Positions 36,190 to 44,387 of a stretch of 64,000 nt of DNA are shown in pieces. Where the stretch lies: the NCBI GenBank assembly GCA_031551485.1, contig JAVBNO010000019.1, positions 61,631 through 125,630 of the forward strand, read 5' to 3'. Under the pieces are notes generated by a model. The model made no database searches. It saw only the letters and a program-made list of their open reading frames with translations, and was not told where the DNA came from. Position 1 is the stretch's first letter. The number at the start of each line of letters is the position of its first letter. The position numbers and the translations under genes are program-made. The DNA is from JAVBNO01 sp031551485 (lineage in GTDB: Bacteria; Bacillota; Clostridia; Oscillospirales; Ruminococcaceae).

Positions 36190-36984
36190 TTACCCCACAA
36201 TGCCGCGAAGGACAGCGATGAATTCATCCTGGGTTAAGTTGGTGCCGGTAACGCGGTAGCCAAGGCCATCGAAGAGAAATTCGGCGCGGTATACTGTCAG
36301 TTCGGCCGTGATGTCGCCATTTTCATCAAAGACTGGCTGGGTATTCTGGCCAATCGCCAGCTCGTGGCCGTTGATTGTGGAAGTGGTTTGTTCGTCCGCC
36401 AGATAGCGCAGACAGGTAGGGGAGAGTTTGTCTTTGGACACACTGACAAGAAGATTGCGGGCATCGGCGGCGGAGGGATCTCCCCCTTCTTTTTCATAGC
36501 TGAATAAAAAATTGCCGTAGGACATCGTGCCGTCATTGTTGAGGATGACGAAGTAGGTATCACTGGGATATTCCGTGAGGTCGGCGGGGATGGATGCGGC
36601 GGCAGGACGGGGGTTACGGCCCAAAAAGTCCAGCATCTGCTGCGATGTCCAGGCTTCCTCGTGGGTGGTGTCGGGGTCAAAGTAAAGCTTTTGCATGGGT
36701 GCCTCCATATAAGAAGGAATGATGTTGATTTTATCATCCGGCCGGTCGGCGGGGGCGCCGGGCTGAGAAGAAGGGATCAGGGGTGTGGGCGAAAGGTTGA
36801 TACGCCAAAGGGCGACAACCGCCACAATGACCACCAAGCAGGCCGCCAGGGCGCCATATTTGCGAAAAGCAAAGGAGGGGGTCGAAGCTTTGGTACCGGC
36901 GGCACTGACTACATCGTTTATCAAAGCAGGAGAAGGACTGCGGGTATTCATGAAAGCAGTATAACCTTCTTTAAAATTGTTCAT
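36190..36984 (-). CDS. Putative membrane anti-sigma factor
   Basis: 264 residues from the ATG at 36984, nine bases after AAAGGAG; an ATG six bases upstream is too close to the site. A short N-terminal cytoplasmic part (about 1-42), one membrane segment (about 44-60) and a 200-residue external domain that I do not recognise. It overlaps the end of the ECF sigma gene by 14 bases, the usual arrangement of a sigma factor and its membrane-bound inhibitor. No zinc-binding HxxxCxxC motif is present. Function rests on gene order. Confidence 0.65.
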   Translation of the reverse strand: MNNFKEGYTAFMNTRSPSPALINDVVSAAGTKASTPSFAFRKYGALAACLVVIVAVVALWRINLSPTPLIPSSQPGAPADRPDDKINIIPSYMEAPMQKLYFDPDTTHEEAWTSQQMLDFLGRNPRPAAASIPADLTEYPSDTYFVILNNDGTMSYGNFLFSYEKEGGDPSAADARNLLVSVSKDKLSPTCLRYLADEQTTSTINGHELAIGQNTQPVFDENGDITAELTVYRAEFLFDGLGYRVTGTNLTQDEFIAVLRGIVG

Positions 36985-37477
36985 CGTCATATTCTCCTTT
37001 CAAGGTGTCTTTAAGCTGTTGGCGGGCGCGGGTGAGCCAGGTGCGGACAGTGGATTCTTTTTGCCCCAACAGTTCGGCAACGCGGGCCACGGGCAAATCC
37101 TCGTAATAAAACAGGTGGATACACAGGCGGTATTTTTCCGGCAGAGCGGCCACCGCCTCCCACAGGAACCCCCCATCGGAGGGTTCCTCTTTTTGGGCGA
37201 GGGCTTCGTCCCAATCTGCGCGGCGGCGACGCCACGCGGAACGCCAAATGTTTTTGCCGCAATTAAGGGTTGTCCGCAGCAGCCAGGCCTTTTCATGGTC
37301 GGGGGAAGCAAGGCTTTCGACATTTTGGCAATAGCGCAAAAATACCTCCTGGAACACATCCTCGGCATCGCTTTTGTTCTTCATTTTGGCCAGCGCCAGT
37401 CGGTAAACCATGGAACCGTGGCGGGCGATGGCGGCTTCCAGCACGTCTGCCGGAAACAGGCGTTTTTGACTGTTCAT
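36971..37477 (-). CDS. ECF-type RNA polymerase sigma factor
   Basis: 168 residues, ATG after GGGAGGTCGAAT. Region 2: SDAEDVFQEVFLRYCQN near 36-52; region 4: LPEKYRLCIHLFYYEDLPVA near 112-131 and ESTVRTWLTRARQQLKD near 140-156. The short size and lack of region 3 make it an extracytoplasmic-function sigma factor. It probably directs a small envelope-response set, held in check by the next gene. Confidence 0.92.
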   Translation of the reverse strand: MNSQKRLFPADVLEAAIARHGSMVYRLALAKMKNKSDAEDVFQEVFLRYCQNVESLASPDHEKAWLLRTTLNCGKNIWRSAWRRRRADWDEALAQKEEPSDGGFLWEAVAALPEKYRLCIHLFYYEDLPVARVAELLGQKESTVRTWLTRARQQLKDTLKGEYDDEQF

Positions 37478-37567
37478 ATTCGACCTCCCGGTTGGTGTCT
37501 ATGTGCCTACAATACTCCGCATACGGGCAAAAAGCTACAAATACTTGTATTTTCTTTTTTTAAACTA

Positions 37568-37576
37568 TGCTATGAT
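37568..37576 (+). promoter_or_regulatory. Candidate extended -10 for the EIIC-like gene
   Basis: TGC followed by TATGAT; the -35 is not convincing. It is about 35 bases before the start codon. Confidence 0.35.
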
Positions 37577-37610
37577 TATTTGTGTTTACAGGGACATGCT
37601 GATTGGAAGG

Positions 37611-38633
37611 ATGTTTAAAAAGATGCCGGAGGCTGTTAAAAAGATACTGAAGCGTTATTTTGTGGATGCGATGTCCGCTATGGCATTGGGGTTGTTTGCG
37701 TCACTGATCATCGGGCTGATTATTTCCCAGTTGGCCAAGCTGCCTTTTTTGTCGTTTATGGCGCCCTTTTCAGAAGTGCTGGCGGCGACTTCGCCGGTGG
37801 TGGGCGGCGCCATTGGAGCGGCGGTGGCTTGGGGATTGGGCGCCACGCCGCTTTGTATTTTTTCCAGTGTGGCGACCGGCGCTTTCGGCTATATGGCTGG
37901 CGGACCGGTGGGGGCGTATGTGGGCGCCGTGCTCGGGGCGGAGGTTGGCCGCTTGGTGGCCGGGCGCACGAAAGTGGACATTGTGCTGACACCCTTGGTA
38001 ACCATTGTGGCCGGATGCCTGGCCGGTGCGTTTGTTGGGCCATACATAAGCCGGTTTATGGAGAGCTTTGGTGGTGTTATCAACGCGTCTACCGAGCTTT
38101 CGCCTTTTCCGATGGGTATTGCGGTTTCGGTGCTGGTGGGGCTGGCGCTAACAGCGCCTATCAGTTCGGCGGCCATTTGCATTATGCTGGGTCTTGACGG
38201 GCTGGCGGCGGGTGCGGCCACAGTGGGCTGCTGTGCCCAAATGGTGGGCTTCGCCGTGGCCAGCTACCGGGACAATGGGCCGGGGGGACTCCTTTCCCAA
38301 GGGATTGGTACCTCCATGCTCCAGTTCCCCAACATTGTGAAAAATCCCCGCATTTGGATTGCCCCCACGTTGGCGGCGGCGGTGCTGGGCCCGGTGGCCA
38401 GTTGCGTGGTGGGCATGAAGAACACGTCTCTTGGTGCCGGCATGGGCACCAGCGGGCTGGTGGGCCAGTTTGGCACTCTTGCGGCTATGGAAGGGGAGAT
38501 GCCGCTGGGTATTCTGATATTGGTCATGTTGCTTTTGCATTTTGTTTGCCCGGCGCTGTTAACCCTTTGGTTCGATTCCATTTTGCGCAAATGGAAGTGG
38601 GTCAAAAAAGGGGACATGAAGATTACCCATTAG
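37611..38633 (+). CDS. PTS_EIIC_2-family membrane protein
   Basis: 340 residues from ATG 37611; the GGAAGG site abuts this ATG, so the ATG at 37623 (MPEAVKKILK) may be used instead. Eight to ten membrane segments rich in Gly and Ala (GGAIGAAVAWGLGATPL; LGAEVGRLVAGRTKVDIVLTP). This matches the PTS_EIIC_2 family of Firmicutes, which lacks adjoining IIA and IIB genes and whose substrate is unknown. No PTS partner lies near it here either. Confidence 0.82.
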   Translation: MFKKMPEAVKKILKRYFVDAMSAMALGLFASLIIGLIISQLAKLPFLSFMAPFSEVLAATSPVVGGAIGAAVAWGLGATPLCIFSSVATGAFGYMAGGPVGAYVGAVLGAEVGRLVAGRTKVDIVLTPLVTIVAGCLAGAFVGPYISRFMESFGGVINASTELSPFPMGIAVSVLVGLALTAPISSAAICIMLGLDGLAAGAATVGCCAQMVGFAVASYRDNGPGGLLSQGIGTSMLQFPNIVKNPRIWIAPTLAAAVLGPVASCVVGMKNTSLGAGMGTSGLVGQFGTLAAMEGEMPLGILILVMLLLHFVCPALLTLWFDSILRKWKWVKKGDMKITH

Positions 38634-38671
38634 CATATGATAATGGCGTTCCCATACAAAGACTGGATTGC

Positions 38672-38709
38672 TAGACGGCAGCGCTTGACGGCCTGTCGTC
38701 TATGCTTTT
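38672..38709 (+). terminator. Terminator-like stem after the EIIC-like gene
   Basis: tagacggcag and ctgtcgtcta pair with one G-U, followed by tgctttt. Moderate strength. Confidence 0.5.
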
Positions 38710-38813
38710 GTCATTGTGCGGATTGTGCTGGGCTTAATGCCACAAAACCGGTGACAAGCGCCGATGCACAATATGTTAAATTTTTATCAAGAGGAAATTT
38801 TTCAAGTCAGGAA

Positions 38814-38850
38814 TACAACCCCCTTGTTGCTTCTCAAAAAGGGGGTTGTA
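38814..38850. repeat. Perfect 12-bp inverted repeat in a gene-free gap
   Basis: tacaaccccctt, 13-base loop, aagggggttgta. No T-run on either strand, so it is not a plain terminator. It lies 100 bases before the promoter of the GntR-ABC cassette. Confidence 0.6.
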
Positions 38851-38950
38851 CCGTGACAAAAAGTCGATCACTGCGCCGTTCACAAGCTGTAAAAATGCTG
38901 AATTTCTATATATCGCCGTTATGGTGTTATGATTTTTAAATCATCGGCTA

Positions 38951-38988
38951 TTGACAATAGAGACATTAAAGATTATACTGTATATAGT
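38951..38988 (+). promoter_or_regulatory. Consensus promoter with overlapping operator for the GntR-ABC cassette
   Basis: TTGACA (38951-38956), 17-base spacer, TATACT (38974-38979). The near-palindrome actgtatatagt at 38977-38988 overlaps the -10 and resembles the ACT...AGT type operators of YtrA repressors, so the cassette is probably self-repressed. Confidence 0.7.
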
Positions 38989-39012
38989 GTTAATAAAAAG
39001 GGAGGCGAGTGT

Positions 39013-39402
39013 TTGAAGCTCATCGTATCTAACCGCTCTGGTGTGCCCATATACGAGCAGATTAAGGAGCAGGTCAAAGCGGCGATTTTCTCCGGCGAAC
39101 TGAAGGAGGACGACTTGCTGCCTTCCATGCGCCAGCTTGCGCGGGACTTGAAAATCAGCGTTATCACGACTACCCGCGCATACAGTGATTTAGAGCAGGA
39201 AGGATTTATCGTTAACGTGCAGGGAAAAGGGTGCTACGTTCTGCCCCGCAACAAAGAGCTGGCGCGGGAAAACGCTATGCACAAGATGGAAGACGCCCTC
39301 AGTACCGCCATAGCCGCTGCGAAAACAGAGGGTATCACCAAAGAAGAAGTCATTGAAAGAGTAAAACTTTTGTGGGAGGCCGATTATGAATCATTTACTT
39401 GA
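39013..39402 (+). CDS. GntR-family regulator, YtrA subfamily
   Basis: 129 residues from TTG 39013, seven bases after GGGAGG. Winged HTH with IYEQIKEQVKAAIFSGEL near 13-30, LLPSMRQLARDLKISVITTTRAYSDL-type recognition region near 35-60, and GKGCYVL near 72-78. There is no large effector domain, which is the mark of the YtrA subfamily. It overlaps the ATPase gene that follows and likely represses the cassette until a cell-envelope or antibiotic signal arrives (family knowledge). Confidence 0.9.
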   Translation: MKLIVSNRSGVPIYEQIKEQVKAAIFSGELKEDDLLPSMRQLARDLKISVITTTRAYSDLEQEGFIVNVQGKGCYVLPRNKELARENAMHKMEDALSTAIAAAKTEGITKEEVIERVKLLWEADYESFT

Positions 39403-40240
39403 AGTTCGCGGGCTTTGTAAAGAATACGGCTCGTTTACATTGAACGATGTGAGTTTTGATGTGCCGCGCGGCTATATTATGGGCTTTGTCGGTCCAAACG
39501 GCGCGGGCAAAACCACCACCATCAAACTAATTCTGAATATGATCACCAGCAATTCCGGCAGCGTAAAGCTCTTTAACAGGAATAAGGAAGTTGCGCAAAA
39601 CGAGCAGATCGGTGTTGTGATGGATACGCCTATGTATGTTGAAGATTGGACACTGCAAGATGTGGAAAAGGCCATATCGCCTTTCTACTCAAGCTGGGAT
39701 AAAAACAAATACGCCAACTATCTGAACCAGTTTGAACTGGCCCCCAAGAAAAGAGTGAAGGAGTTATCACGGGGTATGAGAGTGAAACTCCAAATCGCGG
39801 TTGCCCTGTCCCATAATGCCCAGTTCTTGCTTCTTGACGAACCGACCAGCGGTCTTGATCCTGTGGCACGGGACGAAATCTGCGACTTGCTTCGGGAATT
39901 TGTTTCCGACGAAAACAGAAGCGTTTTGTTTTCTACTCACATTACAACTGATTTAGATAAAACTGCCGATTACATTACTTTTATTTTAAACGGAAGTATT
40001 ATATTCACCGGTGAAAAAGACGTCCTTTTGGAACAATATGCCCGTGTGACAGGCGGCCTCAGTGACTTAAATGCCGAGCAGAAAAAGCTGGTCGTAGGAT
40101 ACCGGGAACACCGAACCGGCTTCGAGGGAATGATAGAAACAGTCAATACCGACAAACTGCCGCGCACTGTCGTAATGGAGGAAACTTCCCTCGATGAAAT
40201 CATCATCTATATGAATAAGGGGGCGAAAAAGCATGACTAA
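39386..40240 (+). CDS. ABC transporter ATPase (YtrB-like)
   Basis: 284 residues. Walker A VGPNGAGKTTT near 33-43, signature LSRGMRVKLQIAVAL near 128-142, Walker B LLLDEPTSGLDP near 147-158, switch His in FSTHITTDLD near 178-187. ATG lies in the last bases of the regulator gene. Pairs with the next membrane protein as an exporter. Confidence 0.92.
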   Translation: MNHLLEVRGLCKEYGSFTLNDVSFDVPRGYIMGFVGPNGAGKTTTIKLILNMITSNSGSVKLFNRNKEVAQNEQIGVVMDTPMYVEDWTLQDVEKAISPFYSSWDKNKYANYLNQFELAPKKRVKELSRGMRVKLQIAVALSHNAQFLLLDEPTSGLDPVARDEICDLLREFVSDENRSVLFSTHITTDLDKTADYITFILNGSIIFTGEKDVLLEQYARVTGGLSDLNAEQKKLVVGYREHRTGFEGMIETVNTDKLPRTVVMEETSLDEIIIYMNKGAKKHD

Positions 40241-40910
40241 ATTAAAAGAGATGGTCCGTCTGGACTATATGACCGCCAGGCCATACTTCACCATCAAAAA
40301 TCTGTTGATTTTCTCGGCAGTGGCCCTTTTTCTCACCGCTATGTCTGATCATATTTCGTCGGGAATGGGCGTCGGTTTGATGATTGCCACTCTGTTTGTT
40401 GGCTATCCCTTTGCCTTGAGTGAGAAAAGCAACCTTGACGCACTCTACACCACATTGTCGGTCAAGCGAAAGACAGTTGTGCAGGGGCGGTATATTTTTA
40501 CATTGCTGCTTAACATATGCGCTGTCCTGTTCTCGTTTATTCTTGCGACAGCCGGGTTGCTTGTTGCCAAAGCAGCTGGGCTTTCAGCGGGGATCGGCGG
40601 CGCCGGATACTTCACATCCACGCTTTCTTTATCGGTCGTTTTTATTCTTGTACAGTGCATTCAACTGCCGGTTTTTTTCAAGCTCGGTTACACCAAGGCA
40701 AGGGTGCTCAGCATTGTGCCATTTGCTGTGATGACGGCGGGTTACATGGTGTTTTTAGCGATGCGGAATATCAGTGCAGGGCTGGCGGAGTTGCTTGATA
40801 CTTTATCCATCAGTGGTATGATTATTCCCTTGTTGATTGCGGTTATAGCCATCATCGTGCTTGTATCGTATAACCTATCTGTTGCATTTTACAAAAAGCG
40901 TGAATTTTAA
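40233..40910 (+). CDS. ABC-2 family permease (YtrC/ABC2_membrane_5-like)
   Basis: 225 residues with six predicted membrane segments and a basic C-terminus (YKKREF). The opening LDYMTARPYFTIKNLLIFSAV and the ALSEKSNLDALYTTLSVKRK loop near 52-71 are typical of this permease group. Overlaps the ATPase gene by eight bases. The three-gene cassette is more AT-rich than its surroundings. Confidence 0.87.
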   Translation: MTKLKEMVRLDYMTARPYFTIKNLLIFSAVALFLTAMSDHISSGMGVGLMIATLFVGYPFALSEKSNLDALYTTLSVKRKTVVQGRYIFTLLLNICAVLFSFILATAGLLVAKAAGLSAGIGGAGYFTSTLSLSVVFILVQCIQLPVFFKLGYTKARVLSIVPFAVMTAGYMVFLAMRNISAGLAELLDTLSISGMIIPLLIAVIAIIVLVSYNLSVAFYKKREF

Positions 40911-41499
40911 GAATCAATATGTTGCGATAACTGACGTGCAAATGATGAAAACAGCCGCCAGGATGTGCGATTGGTAATGCACTCCTGTCTTTGGCTTATT
41001 ATTAGTATCACAGCGTGATGCGGTATGGACTTTCCTTTGCTTTAAAAAGCAAGGAAAAATAAAAATCTAGACGATCAGGATTTTGTTCTGGGCGGTATGG
41101 GTGAAGTATCAGCCGGGTGTCAGCCAAACGGCATAAGGGCATGTCGGCCGAACGGCCATCAAAGTGGCATCAAAAGGCTGCGGATTTTTTCCGCAGCCTT
41201 TTGCGCACGCCGATATTTTTGGATGCATGGCCCACCTGCCCAGAGAAGGCCGGTGGGCCATGTAAAAAGGAGCAACATTGTCCACCGGCCGCGTCAATGC
41301 ACCCAAAGTTTTTTGCATGATATTTTTGTTTACACCCATACTAAAGAAAATACAATTGTATGGTTATTCATAAAAAATTCACATATAGAGAAAAATAGAG
41401 AATTTCAAAGCATTTCAGAGTAATATTTGAAACATATAGTCGCCAGATTCAAAACACGTGGGAATATCACGGAATTTTCAAGAAAACTCTAAAAAATAA
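40911..41499. other. Gene-free stretch with several stem-loops
   Basis: No coding region can be supported here. It contains weak hairpins near 40950-40995 and 41031-41058, the strong terminator-like stem at 41172-41202, and a perfect 11-bp inverted repeat catggcccacc...ggtgggccatg (41226-41262, 15-base loop). It becomes AT-rich toward 41500. Confidence 0.6.
41172..41202. terminator. Strong bidirectional stem-loop terminator
   Basis: aaaaggctgcgg-atttttt-ccgcagcctttt: perfect 12-bp arms with A-run and T-run. Confidence 0.75.
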
Positions 41500-41527
41500 T
41501 TGACATTTGGCGCAAATATGCTATATT
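41500..41527 (+). promoter_or_regulatory. Promoter of the potABCD-like operon
   Basis: TTGACA, 16-base spacer, TATATT. It sits at the end of an AT-rich block and gives a leader of about 180 bases. Confidence 0.75.
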
Positions 41528-41534
41528 TTGTATT

Positions 41535-41715
41535 GTTGTCTGCGCGAACTGTAGCAGGGCGACACAGCCAGCCAGAACCATTACCCGAAATAGCCCAGGG
41601 AGGATGGGCCAATTGTCTTGCAGGATTTCCCCCCGGCAAGGCGCCTTTTGCGGGGAGTGATGGATAGGCGGCCGGTTGGTAAAGCAGAAATTTTACCGCA
41701 AAGGGGGAAACCACA
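41535..41715 (+). other. Long structured leader of the potABCD-like mRNA
   Basis: The leader is far more GC-rich than the promoter and holds at least two hairpins: gcccagggaggatgggc (41589-41605) and ccccggcaaggc / gccttttgcgggg (about 41633-41660). It ends in AAGGGGGAAACCACA before the ATG. I could not match it to a known riboswitch core. Confidence 0.4.
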
Positions 41716-42765
41716 ATGAATAAGAATGCCATCATCAGCCTGCGCAACATTGCGGTTGATTACGACGGCGAGCGGGTATTATCCGGTATCAACCTGGATA
41801 TACTCGACAAGGAGTTCGTTACTTTCCTGGGCCCCTCTGGCTGTGGCAAGACCACAACGCTGAGGATTATCGGCGGTTTCGTCGACCCTGTGGAAGGTGA
41901 CGTTTTTTTTGACGGGCAGCGCATTAATGACATGCCGCCCTACAAGCGACATGTGAACACTGTGTTCCAGCGGTACGCATTGTTCCCGCATCTCAATGTT
42001 TACGAGAACATTGAATTCGGCCTTAAAATTAAGAAAATTCCGGACAAGGAGCGGGCCACGCGAGTGGCTGAAATGCTGGAGCTGGTGAATATGACCGGCT
42101 ATGAACGGCGCAAAGTGTCCCAGCTTTCGGGCGGGCAGCAGCAACGTGTCGCCATTGCGCGGGCATTGGTGAATCATCCCCGGGTACTTTTGTTGGATGA
42201 GCCGTTGGGCGCGCTGGACCTTAAACTGCGCAAAGAGATGCAGGTCGAATTGAAACGCATGCAGCAGACGCTGGAGATTACCTTTATCTACGTTACCCAT
42301 GACCAGGAAGAAGCCTTGACGATGTCCGACCGGGTGGTTGTGATGAAGGACGGGGATATTCTGCAAATTGGGTCGCCCCAAGATATATACAACGAACCAA
42401 AAAACGCCTTTGTGGCAGACTTTATCGGCGAAAGCAACATTGTGGAAGGCATTATGCACAAAGATTTCCTTGTGGAATTTGCCGGCCGGCAATTTGAATG
42501 TGTCGACGCCGGATTTGGGCAGATGGAACGGGTTGACGTGGTCATCCGGCCGGAGGATTTGAAAGTGGTGCCTACCATTCAAGGACAGATTACCGGCGTT
42601 GTGGAGTCGGTGATCTTTAAAGGCGTGCATTATGAAATGATTGTAGACGCCTGCGGGTTTAAATGGATGATTCATTCCACCATCTCGGAGCAACCGGGCG
42701 CCGTCATCGGCATGGAAGTGGTGCCTGGCGACATCCACATTATGAAGCGGATGGAGGAGAGCTAA
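41716..42765 (+). CDS. potA: Spermidine/putrescine ABC transporter ATPase PotA
   Basis: 349 residues. Walker A LGPSGCGKTTT near 38-48, Q-loop region VFQRYALFPHLNVYENI, signature LSGGQQQRVAIARAL near 138-152, Walker B LLLDEPLGALD near 158-168, then a TOBE-type C-terminal domain (about 245-349; VVIRPEDLKV). The ATPase of the PotABCD-type importer formed with the next three genes. Its stop directly abuts the potB start. Confidence 0.93.
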   Translation: MNKNAIISLRNIAVDYDGERVLSGINLDILDKEFVTFLGPSGCGKTTTLRIIGGFVDPVEGDVFFDGQRINDMPPYKRHVNTVFQRYALFPHLNVYENIEFGLKIKKIPDKERATRVAEMLELVNMTGYERRKVSQLSGGQQQRVAIARALVNHPRVLLLDEPLGALDLKLRKEMQVELKRMQQTLEITFIYVTHDQEEALTMSDRVVVMKDGDILQIGSPQDIYNEPKNAFVADFIGESNIVEGIMHKDFLVEFAGRQFECVDAGFGQMERVDVVIRPEDLKVVPTIQGQITGVVESVIFKGVHYEMIVDACGFKWMIHSTISEQPGAVIGMEVVPGDIHIMKRMEES

Positions 42766-43575
42766 ATGAAATCACGCCGCGCCGCCGCGCCCTATTTGGC
42801 GTGGATGGTCATTTTCATCATTGCCCCGCTTTTGATGGTCGGATATTTTGCCTTTACCACGGCGGAGGGCCAATGGACAATCGATAACATTTCCCGGGTG
42901 GGGGAATACGCCCCCGTGTTAATGCGCAGCATTTGGCTGGCGATCATTGCCACAGTCATTTGCCTTGTACTGTCTTATCCGCTTTCGTACCTGATTTCCC
43001 GGATGGCGGGCAACGGCCAGCGCACAATGATTATGTTGATTATGCTGCCGATGTGGATGAACTTTTTGCTGCGTACTTACGCGTGGATGTCCATTTTGGA
43101 AAACAACGGTCTGCTCAATAAGCTCTTTTCTCTTGTAGGGCTTGGGCCTTTTCAAATGATCAATACCCAGGGGGCGGTTGTGCTGGGCATGGTGTATAAC
43201 TATCTGCCCTTTATGATTTTGCCGCTCTACTCCATCATGACGAAAATTGACAACTCCATCATCGAGGCGTCTCAGGATTTGGGGGCCAACCGGCTGGGCG
43301 TTTTCCGCAAAGTGTTACTGCCCCTGAGCATGCCCGGCATCACCACCGGCATAACCATGGTCTTTGTGCCGTCGGTGAGCACCTTTGTCATTTCCCGCAT
43401 GCTGGGCGGCGGTTCCAATCTGCTGATCGGCGATCTCATCGACATTCAGTTTCTAGGCAATGCCTATAATCCCAATTTGGGCGCGGCCATCTCTCTTGTA
43501 CTGATGGTGCTGATTTTGCTGTGCATGAGCCTTCTGAATCAATTTGACGAGGAAACGGAGGGTATGCTGATATGA
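42766..43575 (+). CDS. potB: Polyamine ABC permease PotB
   Basis: 269 residues with six membrane segments. The ATPase-contact (EAA) motif is EASQDLGANRLGVFRKVLLP near 168-187. The MWMNFLLRTYAWMSILENNGLLN segment near 91-113 is typical of PotB. Overlaps potC by an ATGA. Confidence 0.92.
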   Translation: MKSRRAAAPYLAWMVIFIIAPLLMVGYFAFTTAEGQWTIDNISRVGEYAPVLMRSIWLAIIATVICLVLSYPLSYLISRMAGNGQRTMIMLIMLPMWMNFLLRTYAWMSILENNGLLNKLFSLVGLGPFQMINTQGAVVLGMVYNYLPFMILPLYSIMTKIDNSIIEASQDLGANRLGVFRKVLLPLSMPGITTGITMVFVPSVSTFVISRMLGGGSNLLIGDLIDIQFLGNAYNPNLGAAISLVLMVLILLCMSLLNQFDEETEGMLI

Positions 43576-44387
43576 AAAGTGTGAAAGGTTTGTCACGCAC
43601 CTATATAGCAGCGGTTATGGCGTTTTTATATCTGCCCATTGCCGTCCTCATCGTATTCAGCTTTAACGCAACCAAGTCCCGGGCCGTTTGGGCCGGGTTT
43701 ACGACCGACTGGTACCGTGAGCTGATGAGCAACGATGTCATTCTTTCGTCGCTGCGTAACACACTGATTATTGCCATTGTGGCTTCCATTTTGGCGACGG
43801 TGATCGGTACAGCGGCCGCCATTGGCATTAACAGTATGAAAAAATTCACTCGCACCGCCATCATGAATGTGACTTATCTGCCCATTATCAACCCGGAAAT
43901 TGTCACCGGTGTTTCACTGATGCTTTTGTTTGTGGCCTTGCGGATGGAGTTCGGGTATACCACTCTCATCCTGGCCCACATCAGCTTTAGCATCCCCTAT
44001 GTTATCCTGAATGTGATGCCCAAGCTGCGCCAAATGGATAAGCATATTTACGAGGCGGCGTTGGATTTAGGATGTAGCCCCCGAGAGGCCTTTTTCAAGG
44101 TGGTGATTCCCGAAATTATGCCGGGCATTCTGTCGGGCTTCCTTATGGCGTTTACCTATTCGCTGGATGATTTTATTATCAGCTATTTTACCAGCGGTCC
44201 GGCGTCTCAGACGCTGCCGATTACCATTTTTGCCATGACGCGGCGGAAGGTGAGCCCGGAGATCAACGCGTTATCCACCATCATCTTTGTCGTTGCGCTG
44301 ACAGCGCTGCTTATCTACAACATCTACGATGCCCAGCGTGAGAAACAGAACCGGCAGCTGCGCAGAGGAGGTGGCTCCGCCATATGA
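43572..44387 (+). CDS. potC: Polyamine ABC permease PotC
   Basis: 271 residues with six membrane segments. EAA motif EAALDLGCSPREAFFKVVIP near 160-179; YLPIAVLIVFSFNATKS near 17-33 is typical of PotC. Overlaps potD by an ATGA. Confidence 0.92.
   Translation: MKSVKGLSRTYIAAVMAFLYLPIAVLIVFSFNATKSRAVWAGFTTDWYRELMSNDVILSSLRNTLIIAIVASILATVIGTAAAIGINSMKKFTRTAIMNVTYLPIINPEIVTGVSLMLLFVALRMEFGYTTLILAHISFSIPYVILNVMPKLRQMDKHIYEAALDLGCSPREAFFKVVIPEIMPGILSGFLMAFTYSLDDFIISYFTSGPASQTLPITIFAMTRRKVSPEINALSTIIFVVALTALLIYNIYDAQREKQNRQLRRGGGSAI

Noticed and set aside
38637..38939. Open frame of 100 codons on the plus strand in the gap after the EIIC-like gene
   Set aside because: It overlaps the end of the preceding gene, covers the terminator-like stem and the 12-bp inverted repeat, has odd Cys/Arg composition and no ribosome site.
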